Assembly (NCBI GenBank): GCA_029287915.1
Contig: JARFQE010000109.1
Coordinates: 1-48,178, forward strand
Source: Arenicellales bacterium
GTDB lineage: Bacteria > Pseudomonadota > Gammaproteobacteria > BMS3Bbin11
Length of the DNA stretch: 48,178 nucleotides
Direction: 5' to 3'
Numbering within the stretch: the first letter of the stretch is position 1; every line of letters starts with the position of its first letter. Both the position numbers and the translations under genes were made by a program. Positions 1 to 9,636 of the stretch are shown here, piece after piece. Under the pieces are notes generated by a model, which ran no database searches, had not been told where the DNA came from, and saw only the letters and a list, made by a program, of their open reading frames with translations.

Positions 1-480
1 CTCGTGACCCACGGCGGTCGCTTCGCCGGCTACGGGTTCTACCTGCTGCAGGGCAAGCCGGTCCACACGTGGAACCTGCTGGGGATGAAGCTCGTCAAGT
101 GGCAGGGTCCGGATGCGCTGGCTCCGGGCAAGCACGTGCTCGAGTTCGACTTCGAGTACGACGACCTGGGGGCCGCCACGCTGCAGTACGGAAGCCCCAG
201 TGGCCTGGGACGCAGCGGAACCGGCTATCTAAAGGTCGACGGCAAGGTGGTCGCCACGAAGAAGATGGAAAAGACCATTCCAATGACCATGCAATGGGAC
301 GAGAACTTCGACGTGGGTGCCGATACCGGCTCTCCGGTAGCTGACGAGGATTACCAGACTCCCTTCCGTTTCACCGGCAAGCTCCACAAGTTGACACTGA
401 CCATTGATCGGCCGAAGCTCTCGCCCGAAGATATCAGGAAGCTCGAGGCGGCTATGCACAGTAACCCGGCTAGCGAGTAA
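1..480 (+). CDS. Arylsulfatase, C-terminal part (5' end outside window)
   Basis: The reading frame is open from base 1, so only the last 159 codons are present. The protein has the beta-rich C-terminal region typical of long bacterial arylsulfatases: a GKPVHTWN stretch, a PGKHVLEFDFEYD strand, a GYLKVDGKVVA strand and DVGADTGSPV followed by PFRFTGKL. The catalytic formylglycine domain would lie upstream and cannot be seen. The family hydrolyses sulfate esters in the periplasm or outside the cell. Codon use is strikingly GC-rich (19 of the first 20 codons end in G or C), unlike the genes that follow, which suggests recent acquisition. The identification rests on recalled family pattern. Confidence 0.8.
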   Translation, partial: LVTHGGRFAGYGFYLLQGKPVHTWNLLGMKLVKWQGPDALAPGKHVLEFDFEYDDLGAATLQYGSPSGLGRSGTGYLKVDGKVVATKKMEKTIPMTMQWDENFDVGADTGSPVADEDYQTPFRFTGKLHKLTLTIDRPKLSPEDIRKLEAAMHSNPASE

Positions 481-501
481 TTTCCTCATACGGAGAAAAT
501 A

Positions 502-693
502 GTGAGTAATTTTAACAAACGTGATTTCCTTAAGTATTCAATCGTTGGCCTGGTCACCGCTGGCCCAGCGGCATCATTACTGTCGACTGCATCCGCTTCA
601 GACAAGATGCCACAATCAAAAGATGGGCCATCAAAAGATGACAAGGGAGATACAATACTTCGCGCAATTGCACAGGCGTCTCAACAAAAATGA
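502..693 (+). CDS. Small protein with Tat-like signal sequence
   Basis: A 63-residue protein with a GTG start, preceded by a good GGAGA ribosome site at about 490. The N-terminus has NKRDFLK, a Tat-like motif with KR in place of RR, then a hydrophobic stretch and an Ala/Ser-rich cleavage region near residue 32. The mature part would be only about 30 residues, charged and Lys/Asp-rich. It starts 21 bases after the arylsulfatase, so it may be co-transcribed with it. It could be the intact small protein seen here or the front end of a longer gene that has been cut by stop codons at 691 and 703. Function is unknown. Confidence 0.5.
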   Translation: MSNFNKRDFLKYSIVGLVTAGPAASLLSTASASDKMPQSKDGPSKDDKGDTILRAIAQASQQK

Positions 694-789
694 ACACAGA
701 CATAAGCGCAATTCAGACAGGATAGAAACCTTGATGAGCTTAATGCAAAAGAGGCAAACTTAAACGTTGATCACTGCGGTAATGCGTTC

Positions 790-1872
790 ATGAAAAAAGG
801 CATCCTGCAGGTAATAGTGGTGTACTGTGTTATTGCTAGCCTGCTTGGCGCTTGCAACGTTACCGGACCAAACGCGATCCGTAGCGGGCGCCTGAGTTAT
901 AACAAGGCTATCGCCGAGACCAATAACCAGCAGATGCTAATGGTGCTGATCCAGAACCGTTATGTGGATCAGGCTAACCTGCTTGCCGTGGCCAGTGTGA
1001 CAGCCAATGTCAGTGTTACCACTGGTGCTGCCATTCAGCTTGGATTTGGCGATACTGCCAACTATACAGGGAACCTGGTCCCATTTGGCGCCAATGCCGT
1101 TTATGAAGAGAACCCGACAATTTCTTACGTACCAGTTGGGGGGCAACAATATCTACACAAAATCACATCTCCAGTACCGGTGGCAGCGTTTGCACAGCTT
1201 ACGTCAACGCTGGCTGATCCAACATATGTATACAACGCTTTGCTATCCAGTGTGAACGGGATCTACAACCCTGATTTTAAGTTCTCTACTGCCGACCCCG
1301 ACCCCCGCTTCAATCGTATTGTAGAGATCATGGTAGAACTCACTCGTATGCATAGACTTCACTGGGTCGAAGATCCGCAGCTCAATGGCAAATTCTCGAT
1401 CGTCATCAACGATTATTCACCGACCTATGACGCAGAGGTCGACGAGTTGCTAAGCCTGTTGGGTCTGGCTGTGCCCATGGATCGTTTGCAAACTGTGGTG
1501 ATGCCGGTATCCCTGGCACTGAGTGAGCGACAATCAGGGGCAATCGGGATTACCACACGCTCTGTGCTGCGCATGATGGAAATACTTTCCGCTGCCATTG
1601 AGATACCAGCGGAAGATACTCGAAATGGTACCGTCACAGACTATCCGTCACTTGGCCTGCCAGGCGAAAAATTATTGATTCACTACAGCAAGGCCAGGCC
1701 AGACCATGCTGCTATCGCTGTACAGTATCGAGACGGGTGGTTCTACATTGACGAAAGGGACCAGGCTACCAAGCAATTTTTCAGACTGCTTGAACTGTTA
1801 TGGTCTGTCAGCATAGCAGAGAGTACCGCTGGGGCTGTCGCCCCTGTACTGACTGTTCCTGTCAGCCGCTAG
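790..1872 (+). CDS. Predicted lipoprotein of unknown function
   Basis: This 360-residue protein has a short basic N-terminus, a hydrophobic stretch and a lipobox LLGAC with the acylated cysteine at residue 22. It is therefore exported and lipid-anchored. The remainder has no motif I recognise. The region around residues 30-75 (SYNKAIAETNNQQMLMVLIQ) looks helical. There is no clear Shine-Dalgarno site before the ATG. It lies in the same orientation between the sulfatase/Tat-like pair and two predicted outer-membrane proteins, so an envelope role is likely. I do not know its function. Confidence 0.8.
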   Translation: MKKGILQVIVVYCVIASLLGACNVTGPNAIRSGRLSYNKAIAETNNQQMLMVLIQNRYVDQANLLAVASVTANVSVTTGAAIQLGFGDTANYTGNLVPFGANAVYEENPTISYVPVGGQQYLHKITSPVPVAAFAQLTSTLADPTYVYNALLSSVNGIYNPDFKFSTADPDPRFNRIVEIMVELTRMHRLHWVEDPQLNGKFSIVINDYSPTYDAEVDELLSLLGLAVPMDRLQTVVMPVSLALSERQSGAIGITTRSVLRMMEILSAAIEIPAEDTRNGTVTDYPSLGLPGEKLLIHYSKARPDHAAIAVQYRDGWFYIDERDQATKQFFRLLELLWSVSIAESTAGAVAPVLTVPVSR

Positions 1873-1905
1873 AACAATATTGGCTGAGGGCAACAAGGTT
1901 TATAA

Positions 1906-2057
1906 ATCAACGTCAATGTCGATGCCAAGGAAATTGGTGATGTGAAGGTCTGGCAACGATGATGGATGGCCGGTTTACCTATAAGATTGAAATTTCACAG
2001 CAGGAACACGACGAGTTCTCGGATAGAGAGTCATCACTCTGGTACTATTTAAGATAA
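1906..2057 (+). pseudogene. Possible degenerate coding remnant
   Basis: Two short open stretches in different frames overlap near 1959. The first, from 1906, ends in KEIGDVKVWQR before a TGA at 1960. The second, 1959-2057, begins MMDGRFTYKIEISQQ and runs 32 codons to TAA. Together they read like one small protein broken by a single frameshift. No family is recognised and there is no ribosome site. This may be chance. Confidence 0.2.
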
Positions 2058-2358
2058 ATAAACCGGTTTGAGCTGATATTATTTGCCTTGTCTGGGTACA
2101 ATTAGTGGTGAACTATATTTAATAACTGGATGCCGATAGATGGGAGTAGGGGAATTTCATACAACGTTTTTTTGTAAGACATGTGTCAGCTCTTAAGTGA
2201 CCTGCTGTAAGTGGATAGAATAAAACAGGGTGAAATAACCACCTATGAATTCTTATTTAGTCATCTAATCTATCCTGATGTCTCTTTTAAAGGAATCAAT
2301 CGGGGCCAGTTTCGATTAATCTGAGATAACTCTATTACACTGAATGACTGGAGTAATA
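2058..2358. other. AT-rich intergenic region with no assigned feature
   Basis: About 300 bases lie between the possible remnant and the next gene. I see no RNA gene, no strong terminator and no promoter that I can defend. It presumably carries the promoter of the outer-membrane protein gene that follows. Confidence 0.5.
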
Positions 2359-3162
2359 ATGAAGTTAAAAAAAACATCTATGCTGATGTCATTAGGCGCC
2401 TGTCTTGTTTCCTTGCTGTCGACAATCGCAATTGCAGATGAGGGTGTCAGTGATGCGGCGCAGGCAAACAACCCACTGGCCAGCATGACGGCCTTCAACC
2501 TGCATAACTACTACATCGGAAAAACCACGGGATCGGGCGATGATGCCAACCAGTTCTGGATGCGCTATGCCATGCCGTTTAAGATTGGCGACAGCAATTG
2601 GCTGATGCGCGCTTCGTTGCCAATAAACACATTCCCCAGTCTTCCTGATGGCGACAAGGAGACCGGCCTCGGTGATCTGAACGTGTTTGCCGCCTACCTG
2701 TTCGATACCGGCAATCCGGCCTTAAGCTTCGGTCTGGGACCGCAGATCAATGCGCCCACTGCATCGAAAGATTCGCTGGGCAGTGACAAGTGGGCTGCCG
2801 GTGTCGCAAATGTCCTGTTCGATGCGAGATCTAAAAGATTCCAGTACGGTTACCTGTTGACCTGGATGGCGAGCTTTGCCGGCGATGACGACAAGCCGGA
2901 CACCAACGTCGGGGCTTTCCAGCCATTCGGGATCTATCAGCTCGGAAAGGGAACATATTTACGTTCCACCGGTATCTGGGTCTACAATTTCGAAACAGAT
3001 AATTACTCGGTGCCGCTTGGCATAGGTATAGGACAGGTGATCCCAAAAGGAAAAACGATCTTCAATGTTTTTCTCGAGCCGCAGTGGTCAGTGGCAGATA
3101 AGGGCCCGGGATGGCCTGAATGGCAGGTGTTTATTGGTTTTAATATGCAGTTTAAAAAATAG
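2359..3162 (+). CDS. Outer-membrane beta-barrel protein, neuromedin-U-like/transporter type
   Basis: A 267-residue protein. The ATG at 2359 is chosen because TGGAG lies just upstream and because it opens a normal signal peptide ([10 protein letters not shown], hydrophobic core, cleavage near AIADE). The mature part alternates aromatic and glycine residues in strand pairs, as in [34 protein letters not shown] and a C-terminal strand ending in aromatic FIGFNMQF. This matches the predicted porin-like proteins often labelled neuromedin U or transporter. The substrate is unknown. It precedes the K+ channel gene in the same orientation, with a gap of about 140 bases. Confidence 0.65.
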   Translation: MKLKKTSMLMSLGACLVSLLSTIAIADEGVSDAAQANNPLASMTAFNLHNYYIGKTTGSGDDANQFWMRYAMPFKIGDSNWLMRASLPINTFPSLPDGDKETGLGDLNVFAAYLFDTGNPALSFGLGPQINAPTASKDSLGSDKWAAGVANVLFDARSKRFQYGYLLTWMASFAGDDDKPDTNVGAFQPFGIYQLGKGTYLRSTGIWVYNFETDNYSVPLGIGIGQVIPKGKTIFNVFLEPQWSVADKGPGWPEWQVFIGFNMQFKK

Positions 3163-3302
3163 CAAAGTGCTGTATCAAAGTAGATGGGCATCACCAGTGT
3201 CCACGGGTGCATGAAAAGCGGATCTAATAGCGCTTGTATGGACAAAAATTGACGCCTGGTAACATGTTTACCTACAGCAGTGTTCAAACGCAGGGGGGGC
3301 AA

Positions 3303-3632
3303 ATGCTCAGTCTCTATTTAACTATACTCAGATTTTTCAAGGCTATTTACCATTCAGCAAAGGATAAAGAGTTCCGTGCCCTGGCTGTCATTACGATTAT
3401 CCTGCTACTCAGCGGAACCCTTTTCTACTCCAGTATAGAAAACTGGAGCCTGCTCGATTCACTGTATTTCTGCGTCATGACGATGACGACTATCGGTTAT
3501 GGCGACCTGACACCGACAACAGATATCTCGAAGATATTCACCATCATCTATGCCTTCCTTACCATTGGAATATTTGTTTCCCTCGCCGCGAAACTTGCGA
3601 CGGGTCTTATGCAGAACTATAAAAAGCATTGA
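3303..3632 (+). CDS. Two-TM potassium channel family protein
   Basis: A 109-residue protein of the Ion_trans_2 (two-transmembrane) type. The first membrane helix is at about residues 27-43, the pore helix and selectivity filter TIGYGD at 63-68, and the second helix at about 78-98. There is no cytoplasmic RCK/TrkA_N regulatory domain, so it is a minimal pore subunit expected to form a tetramer. The ATG at 3303 follows a very strong AGGGGGG ribosome site; an upstream in-frame start at 3234 would add about 23 residues without a good ribosome site. The TIGYGD filter indicates K+ selectivity. What gates it cannot be seen. Confidence 0.85.
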   Translation: MLSLYLTILRFFKAIYHSAKDKEFRALAVITIILLLSGTLFYSSIENWSLLDSLYFCVMTMTTIGYGDLTPTTDISKIFTIIYAFLTIGIFVSLAAKLATGLMQNYKKH

Positions 3633-3713
3633 CGCACGCATGTTGAGCATAAACTGCCTGGCAGGCGATAATTAGCTGCCGATAACAGACTTATAGATTG
3701 AACAGGCATTCTC

Positions 3714-4631
3714 ATGAATCTATACCGATTACCGTTGTATGCAGTACTTTCATGGATTGCATTGCTAAGTGTTTCCTATGCGCAGGAACTGGAGCCACGC
3801 CGCTGGGCACATGTTCCTGTCGACACCAACTTTTTCGGTGCCGGATACGTTAGAACTGACGGTGATGTGCTGTTTGATCCGGTACTGAGGATTGAGGATG
3901 CAACGGTCTCTATCAATAGTATCATTGCTACCTACCTGCGGTCTTTTGACTGGTCAGGCAGGACGGCACGTTTTGATATCCGGGTACCGTACCAGAAGGC
4001 AACCTGGAAAGGCCTGCTCGATGGGGCCCCTGCGAAAGTGGTACGTGAAGGTCTCGGTGACCCGCGCATTCGCCTGTCGGTCAACTTTATTGGCGCCCCG
4101 GCACTAAAAGGCAAAGAGTTCCAGTCATACCGTGCTTCCCGCGTCGTCAACACCGTCGTTGGTGCTGCATTGGCGATAACGTTACCGTTGGGACAATATA
4201 AAGAAGATAAACTGCTGAACCTGGGTCAGAACCGTTTTAGCATCAGGCCACAACTAGGCGTGGTACACACGCGAGGACCATGGTCCTTTGAACTTACCGG
4301 CTCAGTCTTTTTTTTCAGTGACAACGATGAATTCTTCAATGGCAGCAAGCGTGAACAGGACCCGTTATATACCCTGCAGGCACATATTGTCCGTAACTTT
4401 AGACACGGCATCTGGGGGTCACTGAGTGCAGGAACCGTAAGGGCAGGGCAGTCCAGCATCAATGCAGAGGAAAAGGACGATCAAAAAGAGGATTCGCTCT
4501 ACGCAGTAAGTGCCGGTATGGCTGTCAGCCGTACATCTAGCGTCAAGATTGCCTACGCGAAAGGGCGTACCCATAAAGAAGTGGGCTCCGATGCGGACAA
4601 CATCGCCGTGGCCTATATACGCGCATTCTGA
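3714..4631 (+). CDS. Outer-membrane protein of the phenol_MetA_deg/transporter family
   Basis: A 305-residue protein with an N-terminal signal peptide that ends near SVSYAQ (residues 1-23). The N-terminus of the mature protein, RRWAHVPVDTNFFGAGY, followed by repeated amphipathic strands and a C-terminal strand ending AVAYIRAF, matches proteins annotated as transporter/MetA-pathway of phenol degradation. In such families the aromatic C-terminal residue guides assembly by the Bam complex. It is the last gene of the rightward envelope cluster. Its substrate is unknown, and the family name should not be taken as evidence for phenol metabolism. Confidence 0.7.
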   Translation: MNLYRLPLYAVLSWIALLSVSYAQELEPRRWAHVPVDTNFFGAGYVRTDGDVLFDPVLRIEDATVSINSIIATYLRSFDWSGRTARFDIRVPYQKATWKGLLDGAPAKVVREGLGDPRIRLSVNFIGAPALKGKEFQSYRASRVVNTVVGAALAITLPLGQYKEDKLLNLGQNRFSIRPQLGVVHTRGPWSFELTGSVFFFSDNDEFFNGSKREQDPLYTLQAHIVRNFRHGIWGSLSAGTVRAGQSSINAEEKDDQKEDSLYAVSAGMAVSRTSSVKIAYAKGRTHKEVGSDADNIAVAYIRAF

Positions 4632-4935
4632 CTGTCATATGTAGCGTATAGCAAAATACAATGAATCTCGTTATCAATAAGTAATATAAAACATATACTT
4701 ATAATTGATAATTAACGTATAATATTACGCGATTGGGCGTTTGAATAGCCCCGTCCACAGCATAGAATTTAATAGCTTTAATCAAATACTATGCGCTTCA
4801 ACCACTTAACACAGAACGACATATCGGTACTGTCGCAAGCGTATATCCCAGCAACGACAGTTGATCGGGGAAAACGACCAGTTCTGTCGCGCTGTATCTA
4901 CATATGTAGGATATAAAAAATCGAGGACTTCCTAA
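4632..4935. other. AT-rich convergent intergenic region
   Basis: About 300 bases separate two converging genes. A run of TA-rich sequence with a CGTA...TACG inverted repeat lies near 4715-4732. I see no strong stem followed by T-tract for either strand, and no RNA gene. Confidence 0.4.
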
Positions 4936-5124
4936 CTAACTCTCAGTGTCATCCTTTGAGTCTTCATTTTTGATTTTTTCATAGATTTCCTTTCGGTGTA
5001 CCGGAACTTTTCTTGGTGCATCTATCCCAATGCGAACCTGGTTTCTTTTAATTCCAAGCACAGTTACCTGGATCTGATCACCAATGTTTAAGGTCTCACC
5101 TGTATGCCTTGTTAGTATAAGCAC
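4936..5124 (-). CDS. csrA: Carbon storage regulator CsrA
   Basis: A 62-residue RNA-binding regulator. The N-terminal strand [16 protein letters not shown], the central [15 protein letters not shown] and the helix beginning [11 protein letters not shown] match the CsrA/RsmA family across its full length. The family binds GGA motifs in mRNA leaders as a dimer and controls carbon metabolism, motility and biofilm genes. The acidic tail (DSKDDTES) is variable in the family. Neighbours do not include the alaS or tRNA genes often found beside csrA, so this could be one of several paralogs. Confidence 0.95.
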   Translation of the reverse strand: MLILTRHTGETLNIGDQIQVTVLGIKRNQVRIGIDAPRKVPVHRKEIYEKIKNEDSKDDTES

Positions 5125-5697
5125 TTTATCATCTCCTTATTTTTATATTTCAGCCATTGCGGCTTGTCCGTGAAGCTTTCGCCCCCTCTGATCAAGATAA
5201 AAAATTATCTAAAATCTACTTATAAAGTAGCAGAAAAATACCATTCATCAAGAAAAAATTGCCGTTTATCTGCAATAACTTGGTCAGAACCCAATAAAAG
5301 CGGCGTCAGAAGGACTGGCGAAACAGGGTCTATCGCATGGCAGGAATCGGTCATTCGACAGGCGATATTCTCTTCCCTGTACTGACCTGCTCGGGTAGCT
5401 AAACGCGCCTCCACACTGCTATCACATGATGAAGCTGCAGGGTGGTGACGTTACTGGCTGAAGGTGACTGTTTTTTCTGTTGCTGACAGCCGTGTTCCTC
5501 TGAGCGCAAGCAGTACAAGAGGGTTGTCTGCGGTGTTGTTGATACAGCTCATAGGTAAGGTTCAGTATTAAAGTTTGCCGAATTCAGGTGGGCAAATTTT
5601 TACTAGCCAGAGGTCCAGTTGTGCAAACGGATTTAGAAAATATCCTGTATCTGCCTGCGAAGTGAAAGTGTTAGTAGCTGTTTAGTGGTTTCAATTT
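5125..5697. other. Intergenic region of about 570 bases, no convincing gene
   Basis: Short open frames exist on both strands here (about 5164-5385 plus, 5220-5414 minus), but they overlap each other, lack good ribosome sites and have unremarkable composition, so I do not call them. A weak stem TTTGCC/GGCAAA at 5574-5596 followed by TTTTTA could be a rightward terminator, possibly of an unannotated small RNA. No tRNA T-loop motif is seen. Confidence 0.35.
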
Positions 5698-6063
5698 TTA
5701 GGTGTCAAGCGGAAAGTGTTTGTACAGGGATTCTTTATTAAAGATGACGCCTTCATTCGACAGTACATCGGCGACAGTATCGAAGGCATTGCGTTTGGCA
5801 GTGGCATCATCATCCCCGTTAAATATATCGGCAGCGACAATATAATCGTATAGTTTAAACAGATCATACTTTTCCAGCTCCTGTTCCAGACTGAGCCGTT
5901 CACTGACCTGATTATTTTCTTGACTCTCTGCGTCTCTGGCCTTTTGCAGGGAGGGCAGATCACTGGTGAGGTGCTGTATTACCTTTTGTGTTTCTTTAAG
6001 CGAAAACTGCAACTGCTGTACCAGATCGATCAGTTCTTCTTTCGTCATTTCAGACAGGTTCAT
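5698..6063 (-). CDS. Unknown coiled-coil protein
   Basis: A 121-residue cytoplasmic protein with AAGGAAAG just upstream of its ATG on the minus strand. The N-terminal half (MTKEELIDLVQQLQ onward to about residue 65) is heptad-like and probably a coiled coil. The C-terminal half is acidic and predicted helical (YDYIVAADIFNGDDDATAKR). I recognise no family. It is separated from its neighbours by more than 200 bases on each side, so it is probably monocistronic. Confidence 0.65.
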   Translation of the reverse strand: MNLSEMTKEELIDLVQQLQFSLKETQKVIQHLTSDLPSLQKARDAESQENNQVSERLSLEQELEKYDLFKLYDYIVAADIFNGDDDATAKRNAFDTVADVLSNEGVIFNKESLYKHFPLDT

Positions 6064-6291
6064 GCAATACTTTCCTTTTCTTTTGTATTCTTTCAGCAGG
6101 GCTTCAAAACAGTTATGCCCCTGGTTTATGTCTTGTGTTTATTCCCTGCTAATTCTGTGGACAGCAATCATACCGTACATTGAATTGTATTCACAGGATA
6201 CATCATCAATGTTGAAAATGGGAAAATCCAGATCACAGATAATAGAGATAAAGTTGATATAAAAAACTGCCCTGTGTTTAAATTTTTCTCA

Positions 6292-7245
6292 TCAAGCCTC
6301 TTTATTGAATGCGCGAAACAAGGGGGATAGCAGATTAACGCCTAACAGGACAACAGCGCCGGCAATAACACCGGCAATAGCATTCAGTAACATGGAAGTC
6401 ATAAAGCTGACGACATTACCCAGGGGCATAGTTTTTACCGCTTCAGCTGCATGATGAACCACATCATAAGCCAGTGGGATACCATGTACCAGAATGCCGC
6501 CACCGACTAAAAACATCGCGGCTGTTCCGACAATAGATAATGTCTTCATCAAGTAGGGTGCAACACGTAATATTGCACGTCCCATCGTCCGTTTAAATCC
6601 GGCCCATGCATCCAGAGAATTTTGTTTTATCAGGTGTAGACCCACATCGTCCAGTTTTACAATACCGGCGACGAGACCATAAACACCAATCGTCATCAGC
6701 AGTGCAATGCCAGCGACCACCAATACCTGGGTATGCATTGGTACACCTTTTACGGTACCCAGTGCGATGACGATGATTTCTGCCGATAGGATAAAATCAG
6801 TACGAATCGCGCCTTTTATTTTATCCTTTTCGAAAGCAACAATATCCACATCAGGGTCGCTGATAGCTTCGATGATTTCGGCATGCTCAGCTTCATCTTC
6901 CTGCTTACTGTGCAAGAATTTATGGGCGACCTTTTCAAAACCTTCATAACAAAGATATGCTCCACCGACCATCAATAATGGTGTGATTGCCCAGGGCGCA
7001 AAGGCACTGATAGTCAGAGCGGCCGGCACCAGTATCAGCTTGTTTTTGAATGAGCCCTTAGCCACGGCCCACACCACGGGCAATTCGCGGTCCGCACGCA
7101 CACCAGAAACCTGTTCTGCATTCAATGCAAGGTCATCGCCCAGTACACCGGCAGTTTTCTTTGCCGCAACCTTGGTTAATAAAGCAACATCGTCAAGGAC
7201 TGAAGCAATGTCATCAAGTAGGGTCAGTAGGCTGGTTCCTGCCAT
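6292..7245 (-). CDS. DUF808 family integral membrane protein (YedI-like)
   Basis: A 317-residue protein. The start [21 protein letters not shown] and the following [24 protein letters not shown] are the signature of the DUF808/YedI family. Several membrane segments follow: near [23 protein letters not shown], near [34 protein letters not shown], and two in the C-terminal half. The ATG at 7245 is chosen over an in-frame TTG at 7260 because CAGGAG sits just before it. The family's function is unknown. The gene stands alone in this window. Confidence 0.9.
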   Translation of the reverse strand: MAGTSLLTLLDDIASVLDDVALLTKVAAKKTAGVLGDDLALNAEQVSGVRADRELPVVWAVAKGSFKNKLILVPAALTISAFAPWAITPLLMVGGAYLCYEGFEKVAHKFLHSKQEDEAEHAEIIEAISDPDVDIVAFEKDKIKGAIRTDFILSAEIIVIALGTVKGVPMHTQVLVVAGIALLMTIGVYGLVAGIVKLDDVGLHLIKQNSLDAWAGFKRTMGRAILRVAPYLMKTLSIVGTAAMFLVGGGILVHGIPLAYDVVHHAAEAVKTMPLGNVVSFMTSMLLNAIAGVIAGAVVLLGVNLLSPLFRAFNKEA

Positions 7246-7780
7246 GTGTGCTCCTGTCAATGTTTATATATGTGATTATTACATTGATTATTACATCAAT
7301 TACTGTCATGTCGTTATACCTGAATATTGGTTTAACTGAACAATCTGCAGCCACGATTTAATAAGAATTGATATTATGCTCTATATGATTCTATAGTCAT
7401 CACGGTAAGCTGGAAAATAACAATGCGCAATAGACATAAATACCCGCCAGGACAGTTCTCTGTTTGACTACTACCATTTCTTGCGGGATGTGCGAAACTG
7501 CTGGATAGTAGTGATCAGGAAGCGTCTTGCGTGTTTAGCGATGGTAATAAATAATAGCGCACCAGCGGCGGCAGGTGCTGCAAGCCGCAAATAGATCAGC
7601 ACCCGGGCTATCAGGTGTTTTTCTGCTAGCGAATGGCATCAATGCCTTGCTCGCAAGGTGTTCCTGGCAAGGCTTGCCGACAATAGTATCGATGTCCATT
7701 GCAAAGCCGTCACATCAGAACTTAGTTCAGATGTACATATATCATTTAACATAATTAATAATTATCACAAGGATGACTCT
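7246..7780. other. Divergent intergenic region of about 530 bases
   Basis: This region separates the leftward DUF808 gene from the rightward transpeptidase gene, so it should hold promoters for both. Apart from the small frame at 7471-7602, I see no feature that I can support. An upstream extension of the transpeptidase frame to 7658 is not used, because the ribosome site lies at about 7770. Confidence 0.4.
7471..7602 (-). CDS. Possible small membrane peptide or gene remnant
   Basis: A 43-codon frame on the minus strand opening with GTG contains a plausible membrane segment (LAAPAAAGALLFITIAKHA) with a basic tail ending RTSRKKW. The frame stays open a little upstream to 7638, without a better start. 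No ribosome site is visible. It could be a true small protein, the end of a decayed gene, or chance. Confidence 0.2.
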   Translation of the reverse strand: MLIYLRLAAPAAAGALLFITIAKHARRFLITTIQQFRTSRKKW

Positions 7781-9484
7781 ATGCGAAATTGGCAACATAC
7801 AACAATCGTGACAGCGCTTGTGGGATTCGTATTTTTCAACATGTCCGCTGGTTTTGCGGTATCAAAACAGGAATATCAGAACGAGTTCATCGAAGTGCTG
7901 GAAGTGGGTCCAGCCTCGGATCTGAAGGTCAATGTTCACGGCAGAAGCGCGGCAGAAATCGATGGAAGTCTCTCTGATATCTATTATGAGAATATGCTAC
8001 AGCCTTTCTGGATCGAGGACGGTAAACCCAGCAATCGCGCCGCCGAAATTATTAGCGTATTGGAAGATGCGGAAAGTCACGGTCTCGATCCGGCCGATTA
8101 TTTTGTCGACAGAATTAACCAGTACATAAATGACAGGAGCACAGCTGAGCTGGTGCGTCTGGATGTTCTATTGTCTATGGGCATGATGCGTTATGTTGCT
8201 GATCAGCGCGAGGGACGCAAGCAACCGCGTGAGATAGATCCTAAGCTTTTTGATTCTGCCAGTGATGTCGAGGTGAACTGGACCGTACTAAGGCGTGCTG
8301 CTTTTGAAGCATCCGACATGAAGGCATTCCTGCAACAGCAGGCGCCGCCTTTTTTACAATATCGCGAGTTACAGAAAAAACTGTCTGAATATCGAGCCAT
8401 CGAGACGGCAGGTGGTTGGCCTACAATTGCTGCCGGAGACACGTTAAAGCCAGCAATGAAAGACCCACGCATAAAATCTGTACGACAACGGCTGGCTGTC
8501 ACAGGAGAACTGGCCGAGGGGAATATAGACAATATGCTGTTTGACGCAGAACTGGAGGAGGCCGTCAAACGGTTCCAGAAACGTCATAATTTAAACCCGG
8601 ATGGCGTCATCGGCAAGCAGACGCTGGCCACGATGAATGTGCCTGTAGAAACTAGAATTGAACAGATTATCATTAATATGGAAAGGTATCGCTGGTTGAA
8701 CAGGGACATAAAGGGACCCCGGGTAGCCGTCAATATCGCTGGTTTCAAGGCTCTGGCTGGTGAGCAGGGCAGGCTCGATCTTGCAATGCCTGTTATCGTA
8801 GGAAAACGACATCACGAAACACCGGTATTCAGCGACACGATCAAGCACGTTGTTTTCAATCCTTACTGGACACTGCCTCCTAGTATTGCCCGCAATGAAA
8901 CATTACCGAAACTGAAAAAAGACCCTGATTACCTGCAGAAACACAATATGAGAATTTTCCTCGGCTGGGGCGAGGGTTCAAAAGAGCTAGATCCTGCTAG
9001 TATTGACTGGAGCAAGATGACTAAAAGTGAGATGAATAAATACCGTATTCGCCAGGATCCCGGCCCAGGTAACGCTCTCGGAACCTTAAAGATAATTTTC
9101 CCGAACAAATACAATGTATATCTGCATGATACACCGACCCACGGCCTGTTTAAGCAAGAAAAGCGGGCGTTCAGCCACGGCTGTATCCGTATGGCTCGAC
9201 CGGTTGAAATGGCATCCTTTGTGTTAGGCGGAGAAGAAATGGGGTGGGGTGTTGATCGAATTAAAGAAATAATCAACGGCCGCCAACGCCAGGTAGCTGT
9301 ACTGGAAAAGCCACTGCCGGTGCACATTCTTTACCGAACAACCTATGTCGATGTCGAGAGCGGCACACTTCATTTTTATGAGGACATTTATGGTAGAGAC
9401 AAGATTCTGGCCAATGCGTTGTTCGGAAACCGCAGTGTTATTTCGGACAGATCAACAGCAATTCAGGGTAGCAAAGGTAGCTAG
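7781..9484 (+). CDS. ldtD: L,D-transpeptidase, LdtD/YcbB type
   Basis: A 567-residue exported enzyme predicted to make 3-3 crosslinks in peptidoglycan. The ATG at 7781 follows AAGGA and opens a signal peptide (residues 1-27, ending AGFAVS). Next comes the scaffold domain (YENMLQPFWIEDGKPSNRA), then a peptidoglycan-binding domain near residues 230-300 with AVKRFQKRHNLNPDGVIGKQT. The YkuD catalytic domain occupies the rest, with the motif HDTPTHGLF and then SHGCIRM, whose cysteine is residue 468. Size and domain order match the YcbB family. It is likely monocistronic. All catalytic motif residues expected for the family are present. Confidence 0.9.
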   Translation: MRNWQHTTIVTALVGFVFFNMSAGFAVSKQEYQNEFIEVLEVGPASDLKVNVHGRSAAEIDGSLSDIYYENMLQPFWIEDGKPSNRAAEIISVLEDAESHGLDPADYFVDRINQYINDRSTAELVRLDVLLSMGMMRYVADQREGRKQPREIDPKLFDSASDVEVNWTVLRRAAFEASDMKAFLQQQAPPFLQYRELQKKLSEYRAIETAGGWPTIAAGDTLKPAMKDPRIKSVRQRLAVTGELAEGNIDNMLFDAELEEAVKRFQKRHNLNPDGVIGKQTLATMNVPVETRIEQIIINMERYRWLNRDIKGPRVAVNIAGFKALAGEQGRLDLAMPVIVGKRHHETPVFSDTIKHVVFNPYWTLPPSIARNETLPKLKKDPDYLQKHNMRIFLGWGEGSKELDPASIDWSKMTKSEMNKYRIRQDPGPGNALGTLKIIFPNKYNVYLHDTPTHGLFKQEKRAFSHGCIRMARPVEMASFVLGGEEMGWGVDRIKEIINGRQRQVAVLEKPLPVHILYRTTYVDVESGTLHFYEDIYGRDKILANALFGNRSVISDRSTAIQGSKGS

Positions 9485-9636
9485 CTGCATCGTCATGATT
9501 TGTATAATAGATATACTGCCGATGTACCTGCTGCCTGTATACACCCTGTACACGTCTTGATATACGTCTCGAATATTTCTTGATACATTCATATCTATAT
9601 TCTCGACAGAAAACCCTATACAAATCAGGATTATTA

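Noticed and set aside
521-763. 80-codon plus-strand frame overlapping the Tat-like small gene
   Set aside because: Its start lies inside the better-supported gene and its composition is typical of an out-of-frame reading, although its last part extends past that gene.
5164-5414. Overlapping short frames on both strands upstream of csrA
   Set aside because: No ribosome site, no recognisable domain, and each overlaps the other, so both look like chance.
5574-5601. Terminator of a small RNA
   Set aside because: The 6-bp stem with an 11-base loop and a short T-tract is too weak to call without a transcript.
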